Below, one piece after another: positions 57,314 to 64,000 of a stretch of DNA of 64,000 bases; positions within the stretch are counted from its first letter, which is position 1; every line of letters starts with the position of its first letter. The stretch lies in contig NC_026505.1 of NCBI RefSeq assembly GCF_000182925.2, forward strand, positions 2,666,001 to 2,730,000, written 5' to 3'. Source of the stretch: Neurospora crassa OR74A (taxonomy: Eukaryota > Ascomycota > Sordariomycetes > Sordariales > Sordariaceae). The position numbers and the translations under genes are program-made. The notes below the pieces were generated by a model that saw only the letters and a program-made list of their open reading frames with translations, was not told where the DNA came from and ran no database searches.

Positions 57314-60039
57314 CGGACGACGTGGGATCGGCAGACTTCTTTGACCAGTTTGTGGTGCTGGACGACCATGGCCCGGACCATTCACCCTCTCCACCTTTTA
57401 CGGGTGAAGAAGGAGGAGCAGAAGGAGGAGGCAACGGGAGATTTGAGAACATGTGCCGAGAAGCTCACGAATCTTCCTTGTCGCCACCTCTCACCTCACT
57501 GAGCTGCCCTCCTTTTGATCACCATCGCTCTGCCGAGCAATCACTAAGCATAGGGGACCACGGCCGAGCGAGTAGCGCTGCTAATAATTCGGCTTCTGGA
57601 CGTCTCGCTCGCTTTTCTTCCGCCAGTTTCCCACTGCAGCACCGTCAAGTCCGAGCAGGATCGCACGTTGACCCCAGCAACATGGATTGTCAGTACAGTC
57701 AACAACATCAACTTCTTGGAGCCGGACAAAGAGAGCTTTCTTCCATCCTCGGCACCAGTTACCAGGAAGGACCGGGCTCCGGTGGTTCCATCTCCGACTC
57801 GGAGCTGCGGAGACTCGAGGGTTTGACGGTGAACGGCAGTAGCTCACCACGCATACATCTTCCACCATCGTCTGCATCGGTCCCTCCTTCGCCACACCTT
57901 CAGCCTGGGTCAGCCTCGACCAGCCCGCGCAAGTCCCGGCTGGAGGCTTTCTACACAAAACTCAGACACAAGGCGGCTAATTTACATGGCAACAAGCAAA
58001 AACAGCATCCTGCCACAACAGCAATGCCAGCAGTAACTTCATCAACACCCTCCACCATGGGTACGTCACCAAACAAGATGACGGCGCGTCCAAGGCCACA
58101 CAACCTCAGTCTTGTAAGGCCGGAGATGCCGCTGTCCCCACCGTTAACGGGACAGATGGCTTCTGAGCAAAACAGTAACAACGACAGCAGCCATGCGCAC
58201 CTGTTCAACACGAACTTTATAGACGATCCGTTCATGGACATCTCCTCTAATCTGTCCCTACCGATGCACACTCCAATTCAGACACCTCATCAGCAACACC
58301 AGAGTATCCCGGCCCCCGTCACCACCGCCGCTGATAATTCGTGGCAATTCAGCGTCAGTGGACCACCACCGACTACGCCTGCTAACCCATCAACTTTACA
58401 CGCCGTCGGTGGTGTATCGTCTTCAGCCTGCGAATTGCACCCCCTCTACGCCAGCACACTCAATGACAGCAACTGGTGGGACCAAGCCGTAGAAGATGCC
58501 ATGGATACCGATCCTGACCCATCGTCCTCCTTCCACATGGATACCAATGCCTCCAACACCCGCGAGGCTACATTGAACTTACAAATGGCTCTCCAGCAGC
58601 TCCATGACCAGGGAGGCCTCGATGACCATCATTTCGGACTAGACGCAGCAGGGCTCGTGCTTCACATGCCACAACCTACTACGTCTCGAGTTTCTGGTGG
58701 AAATATACTGCATCACAACCAACAGCAGCAACAACAACCAAACCAATCTCAGGCGCAAGCTCAAGCATACGCAGCCGCTCAGCTCATGCTAGCACAACAG
58801 CAATATATTTCCAACGGTGGTGGTAATCCCGACGGCCTGCCTTCGCAGTCTTCCTCGTCAACCAGTACGACCACTGCCGCTGGCGGCGGCGGCGGCAGGT
58901 CCCGAAGACCTAAACCCCGGGCCCCCAGCTCGGGCGCTTCGCGACTTCCCTCCTACCAGAGCTCCCCGCGCAAGGTTCGCGCCGTCAGCCGCTCATCGCG
59001 GGAATCGAGTCCTACCAGGGGCGGTCAACAACCCAACTCGGGCAGCTTGGCAGTTGCAGGTGCAGATTCGGCCAGCGGCAGCGGCCGTCAACGCCTCCAT
59101 CGTCGGAGTGCTTCGATGCAAAACATCAACCACCATTCCACAACAACAACGAGCAGTGCTGCTGGAGTAGGATTGGGACTCATGTCCCCCGCCGCGGTTC
59201 GCAAGCGCAAGTCCTTTACCGGTCGAGGACACGCTTCATCAGCTTCCATGTCCGGATCGAGACTGTCGCACGCCACGTCGCATGGAGACCTGGGAGCTTC
59301 GGCGAGTGCGTTTGCTGCGGCTATCGGCGCTAGTGGGCACCGGGTTGTTCCTGAGGGTTCTGGTACCGGAAGCAGTCGCAATAGGGGATTGTCCAGTTCG
59401 GCATCTACCTCTTCGCTACCCAACAGCTCTGCTGGACGATTTACACCACTGAACGGCATGAACATGAACATGAACGGTGGCTTCCACCATCCTCACCACA
59501 GGGGGGTTATGGGATACCCACCAATGCCACCTTTGCCTGCCCACCACCTCCAGGCCCACCACGGCCCAGGGGCATCATCGCTTTCTCCTCCTCCTCCTCC
59601 TCACCATCACCACCACCCCTCTAAATCCTTTTCGTTACACCCATCTTCTTCTTCTTCTTCTAGACATTCCCCTTCTAAATCCAAACCTCGCTCCTCCTCC
59701 CACAGCAAAGTCACCTCCTTTCCCTCCTCTGGCGGCGGCGGTGGTGCTAATGGCGGCAGTGGTAGCGGAGGAGGAGGAGGAATAGGTTTCGTCAACTTCA
59801 CTCCCCTGGACCACCACACTCTGATGTCGGGCGTCGCTCCCTCGGGCTCTTCGAAAACCAAAGCACGGAGGGAACGAGAGGCAGCGGAGCAGAGAAGAAA
59901 GTTATCCGAGGCCATGGTGAAAGTCGTCGAGGCTGCTGGGGGAGATGTTAGGAAGCTGGGGGAGCTGGGGGAGTTGCATGTTGGGGACATGGAGTTGCCG
60001 GTGGGGTTGGGGGGAGTTTCATCAAGAAGTTGCTGCTAA
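57217..60039 (+). CDS. wetA: WetA-type developmental regulator of conidiation
   Basis: A 940-residue single-exon protein. WetA is the late-acting regulator of asexual spore (conidium) maturation in filamentous ascomycetes and acts in the nucleus. The diagnostic C-terminal WetA motif is at about residues 856-910: GFVNFTPLDHHTLMSGVAPS then GSSKTKARREREAAEQRRKL and VEAAGGD. Near the N-terminus, ADFFDQFVVLDD (about residues 39-50) matches the short acidic FFDQFV element of the family. A middle element, SPRKSRLEAFYTKLRHKAANLH (about 244-266, with TSPRKS), and a basic patch near 660 (SPAAVRKRKSFTG) may be nuclear-targeting. The rest is Ser/Gln/Gly/His-rich disorder. It is much longer than the ~550-residue Aspergillus protein, mainly through low-complexity sequence. 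The start has a strong context and is overlapped by an upstream ORF. Confidence 0.9.
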   Translation: MASVQGMSFAVGDLPLGENKGGDNAFCWQDAVTDDVGSADFFDQFVVLDDHGPDHSPSPPFTGEEGGAEGGGNGRFENMCREAHESSLSPPLTSLSCPPFDHHRSAEQSLSIGDHGRASSAANNSASGRLARFSSASFPLQHRQVRAGSHVDPSNMDCQYSQQHQLLGAGQRELSSILGTSYQEGPGSGGSISDSELRRLEGLTVNGSSSPRIHLPPSSASVPPSPHLQPGSASTSPRKSRLEAFYTKLRHKAANLHGNKQKQHPATTAMPAVTSSTPSTMGTSPNKMTARPRPHNLSLVRPEMPLSPPLTGQMASEQNSNNDSSHAHLFNTNFIDDPFMDISSNLSLPMHTPIQTPHQQHQSIPAPVTTAADNSWQFSVSGPPPTTPANPSTLHAVGGVSSSACELHPLYASTLNDSNWWDQAVEDAMDTDPDPSSSFHMDTNASNTREATLNLQMALQQLHDQGGLDDHHFGLDAAGLVLHMPQPTTSRVSGGNILHHNQQQQQQPNQSQAQAQAYAAAQLMLAQQQYISNGGGNPDGLPSQSSSSTSTTTAAGGGGGRSRRPKPRAPSSGASRLPSYQSSPRKVRAVSRSSRESSPTRGGQQPNSGSLAVAGADSASGSGRQRLHRRSASMQNINHHSTTTTSSAAGVGLGLMSPAAVRKRKSFTGRGHASSASMSGSRLSHATSHGDLGASASAFAAAIGASGHRVVPEGSGTGSSRNRGLSSSASTSSLPNSSAGRFTPLNGMNMNMNGGFHHPHHRGVMGYPPMPPLPAHHLQAHHGPGASSLSPPPPPHHHHHPSKSFSLHPSSSSSSRHSPSKSKPRSSSHSKVTSFPSSGGGGGANGGSGSGGGGGIGFVNFTPLDHHTLMSGVAPSGSSKTKARREREAAEQRRKLSEAMVKVVEAAGGDVRKLGELGELHVGDMELPVGLGGVSSRSCC

Positions 60040-63000
60040 TGGGCAGGGCTCAGGAGGGGGGAGCTTTAGGGAGGCGACGACGAGGTATGGGAATGGGAGT
60101 GGGAATTAGAGAGGTTTTAGTCAAAATTGGAGAGAAGGGGGATCAGGATACTTGGGGACTTAAAATGGGGAGGTGATGTTTTTGGAAGTTGAGAAGCTTG
60201 TATTGCATGACGATGTTGATGAGTCGATGGCCCCCGTGATGCTCCGAGTGAGTATGCAAAGGGACATGATTGAGATGAGCCGAGACGATGCGATGATGGC
60301 TGTGATGGTATTGAGTACCTCTTTTCCATTCGTTTGAAAGCTTCTTCTATTATTACCTACAAGTTGTCATTCAATTGTTTTCCTTGTCCCCTTCGTTTTG
60401 GAAAAGGTTCTGGGAATAAGTCTTTCTCTGCTTGTACGGCCCAATAACTGTTCTAATCCAACCTTTTTGTTCACTTGTCCTTTGCAACTTGCTGTATCTC
60501 TCTAAGGTGGCATATTCAGAGTTTTTCTTGTGATATTGCTTCGTCAAACTTTGATCTGTCATGGTCATCCCTCAGTTGAGGTTTGTTCTTTTCCCAAAAT
60601 CAACGTGCTTGCACTACGACGTCAGTGTTGGATAGGCTTCGAGGAAAAATAAACCTCACGGCGAAGCGAGCCATCTGTTTTTAGAACAGCAGAAGCGATG
60701 TCCACGCGGACTGGAAAGAGGTGGTATGCTAATCGCTTTGGGAAACACACGGTTAAAGTTGAATGAATGGACCATGACCTAGAGTTACCGCAGACTTATC
60801 AAATCTTGGACAATGGAAGATACTCGCATCACTGCGACTTGGTTCACAGCTTCACCAAGCCCCGGTCTTTTCTTTCCTTTGTTTTTTTCTCTTTTCTTCC
60901 TGGAGAACAAAAAAGATTCAATTACCTACTTTCCGTTATTTAGGTCACTGATAGTGACAGTCTAGTTTCTGTAGTACTTGATTGATCCTAGATATTCAGT
61001 GTTACCGTGTTTCTTCCATCTTGTTATCCCAAACAGCTTGGGCGTTGCTGGTTTGTAGAACCGGATCCAAATCTATAATTTGTTTTCCTAACGTCCGCTG
61101 GTCCGAAAGACTGAGGATTGATACGCAGTGACAAATCTTTGTTTCGGCAAAAACAACGTCAAGGTCAACTTGACTGAACATGTCTTGTTCTGTTCCTGTT
61201 GGTATAGACGATCCGTCTCTTATGTCCTGCTAAAGACCGAGCACTGCCTCACAGGTCTCCCGACTTCCGAGATCAAATGCTTGAGAAAAAAATGGCAATG
61301 GTTGGGGATGGAGGTCATGTAGTTGATTGGTTGTAAATCACGCGCGCGGGAATATCGTGCAAATTGAGAAAAGTACCGTAGTGGTGGGTCTGGTGGGCAG
61401 TGAAGCAGTGGGCAGTGTTGACTATCTCGTCGTCCAGTCTCCCTGCTCTTGTTGTTGATCTACTTCTGGGTTGAGGTTAGAGAGGGAAAAGAGCCGCATG
61501 TCCGAGGGATATCCGTCAGTTTATATCAGTTCGTGATGGTCGTGACCTTGAAGTCGGTTTAAAAGTCCGGTATTATGAACCAGGGTCGGCAAGCGCATAA
61601 CCATGCCAAGCACCAATATTGCAATTCTAGAACATTGTTGTCACGGTCCGTTTCAACATTTAAGCTTTCCGCAATCCCTTGATCCGTCTTTCTTGGAACT
61701 TGTAAAACTGGTGTTTGACGGAGGTTTCTTCCTTGCTTTTCCTTTCAATCCAAAGGCGGTGAGACCTGCTCAGCACTGAAGAGGCACAATGACGAAACGT
61801 CTTGGACACCCACAGCGCGAGCAGACACCAATGTTTGATCAGCGTGAAGATCCGTGGATGGGCTAGGCTTTAAAGGGTGCAAAGTCGATTGGCTGGAGAG
61901 AATGGGAGGGGAGATCGGCGAATGTGAAATGACTTTTTGCGATTCATGCATTTTGGGAGTATCTGTCCTTGTTGGGTCAACCCAGCAAACCCATGATATG
62001 AACTTTGGAAGAGTCGAAGAATCCTGAGGCATCTCGGAAAACGTCATTAAGAAGAATGTCGCAATGATTCCTTTGGTCTTGCAGATAGTCTAGAACGCAT
62101 GGGAATGCCTGTGTAGTATTTTACCCCTGGCTGCTTAGCCAGTCAGCGACGACTTGACTCCATGGCGCCTATTTTTGCTGCACGTCAGTCAGATGGAATC
62201 CAGTGGTGGGGCTGCAGCTTTGCCGTAGAGGTACCCGCCCGAACAGCGCGGGTTCCTATTGCCGGAGCGAGCCTTCATCAGTCTGTTACATACGTAGGTT
62301 CAGTTTGTGACCTGAATGATTCCGTCAATGTTGAAGTTTCTTCGAGATGTGAAATGAAAGGAGCGAATTACTGTGATTGTAGATGAAAAACCAGGCAGTG
62401 CAGGATGTAATCACAACTGAGACCCCTTGGCGAAGAGGATAATCCCCGACCCGGACGGCACTTGCACCAAGGGGAAGCTAACTGAAAGGGAAGAAGGGTC
62501 TTTACTCCTCACACAGCATCCTTCCCAGCCGCGTGTCTTATACACGTAAAAACACAGACAGTATGAAAGACGTATGTATGGAAGACGGACGTCGACCCTC
62601 CAATTTTGGACTTTGCCCGCCTCGGCGCCGTGGCCGTGATCCTGTTGCAGCGGAGAACCTTGTTCGTTCGGTGGAACCCTTTTGCGTGCTCTTTCCGAAA
62701 CACCAGCGTCCGTAGATTCCGTCGAGTTACGATCCGTGTCTTGGGTTGTGTCAGGAGGTTTTCCCCTTCATGGGTTTTCTGGGGGGAGGGATGGCTTGTC
62801 ATTGGTCGGCGCCAAAGGGGGCTGTGCAGAGCGTTTGTTACTTGCAGCATTTCGTTGCACTTTAGCATTGCATGTAATGTACCTTGTCTCTCCATCTGAC
62901 CTAACTGGCATTCCCCAAAGCCTGACAGAATGAAGTGTTGAGCAAAGCTTTTTTTTTTCCTCCTTTGTCTGTCTTTGTCTGACTGCGCGATTGATAACTG

Positions 63001-64000
63001 TTATGGATAGAGTGCCGAAGCGCTTAACATCAATGTGGCAACATGGAGATGAAGGACCATCCATCTCACGTTGCCCATCATCCAGCATTGCCCGTCCTTC
63101 CTTGCGATGCATGTCGGTGCAGAATGGAGGCATTTTGGGCAGTGCAGTGCCAACCAAAAAAAGAGAAGCGCATATGCGGCTGCTTGATGACGAAGCAACC
63201 TAAGATCGGCCTTTGCACATTCCAAGAAGCAGCCAAGGCCTGTCGAGATGAGGACGTTTACTCAGGTCTTGCCCTGTACAACCTCTCCCGTTGGCATTCA
63301 TCAACAGTGTCCCTCGATGCTGTGTGAGGGAAAGTGCCCCTGAAGAACACGAGAGGAGGAAAGCGAGGGTCCCGTTGTGTCAAAGTGCGACGATGTACAA
63401 TTGAAGAGTGGGAACTCATCAAAAATGCTAAGACGGTACCTGGCAAACTGCACGTGCCGAGTGCAGAAGGCAGGTACTCCGCTAGTGGGGCCACACCTCA
63501 TCTCCCCGGGGCTGCATAATGCGGGCGCTACCTTTCCACTTCCCTTGTGCCTTGTCGTACCTGGCCAAGGGCGGGTCCCGATCTCAGCACTGGCCCCAAT
63601 CTTGTCGCACTCCCGTCCTCTGCGCTCTCCAGCTCTCTCCTTCGCCCGTTCCTAGGCCCTCCCGGTTTTGTTTTGTCTCTCATTACGACACCAACCCTCT
63701 TTCACTCCTTACACAACACTGCCTTCTTTCTCCCACACGTTTTTTCTATTTTGCAAATCAAAGGAGTTACGCCCCCAGTTGCGTTCTCCGTCCCCAAGCA
63801 GCATCGTGCCGCTGCCTCTGCCGGCCTCTTCTCCCCCCTTCTTTCAGAAATACAACTTGAGCCCTTCTATTCCTATTCCTTACAACCTCCTTCCTCCTTG
63901 GGTTTGTTTACCACACACATTAACCGGGCGAACAGAAACTAAACCGGATCCGCACTGTCGCGACGACGAAATCTCACATCCGTCAGCGCCATTCGCCTCT
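60040..64000. other. Gene-poor 3' flank of wetA; leader of a gene beyond the window
   Basis: Almost 4 kb with no gene I can support; all frames are under 135 codons and overlap on both strands. Up to about 63500 nothing stands out. From 63630 to the end the plus strand is strongly C/T-rich, as in the promoters and leaders of other genes here, so a plus-strand gene may start just past the window. Confidence 0.5.

Overview
This window is nuclear DNA of a filamentous ascomycete, most likely a sordariomycete of the Neurospora/Sordaria kind (an inference from gene content and style, not from a database match). The signs are short GT-AG introns of about 50-80 bases with CTAAC/CTGAC-like branch points, pyrimidine-rich leaders, large gaps between genes, many tri- and tetranucleotide repeats, and a WetA-type conidiation regulator. 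I see no transposon, CRISPR array or rRNA, and no convincing tRNA.

Left part (1-21.5 kb): the 3' end of IMP3; a very large 12-helix MFS-like membrane protein whose frame carries a TAG between its two six-helix halves; a Tyr/Ser phosphatase of the CX5R class; a small very basic Gly/Arg/His protein; a disordered protein on the minus strand; ALA dehydratase (heme synthesis); and an acyltransferase-3 membrane enzyme preceded by an overlapping upstream ORF.

Middle (21.5-45.5 kb): a noncoding stretch with three diverged copies of a ~190-240 bp repeat that looks like a structured RNA or short retroelement-like family (22.15-23.27 kb). A dense housekeeping block follows: a mitochondrial PPR protein, the spliceosomal Cwf18/CCDC12 factor, a zinc-knuckle SR-rich protein, an R3H-SUZ RNA-binding protein, eIF3f, Utp25, mitochondrial ribosomal protein bL17m, MICOS subunit Mic12, a small secreted/anchored protein and an unassigned protein. 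Most neighbours are in divergent or convergent pairs. The shared theme is RNA handling: pre-rRNA processing (IMP3, Utp25), splicing (Cwf18, perhaps the zinc-knuckle protein), translation (eIF3f) and mitochondrial gene expression and membrane shape (PPR, bL17m, Mic12).

Right part (45.5-64 kb): gene-poor. It holds one doubtful locus with two long overlapping frames, about 6 kb of repeat-rich noncoding DNA, a serine/glutamine-rich unknown protein, the intronless wetA homologue (940 aa) with a short overlapping upstream ORF made largely of a CAG/AGC repeat, and about 4 kb with no gene I can support, ending in a pyrimidine-rich stretch that may be the leader of a gene beyond the window.

The best candidates for something new are the three-copy repeat family, the in-frame TAG in the MFS gene, and the upstream ORFs at wetA and the acyltransferase gene.
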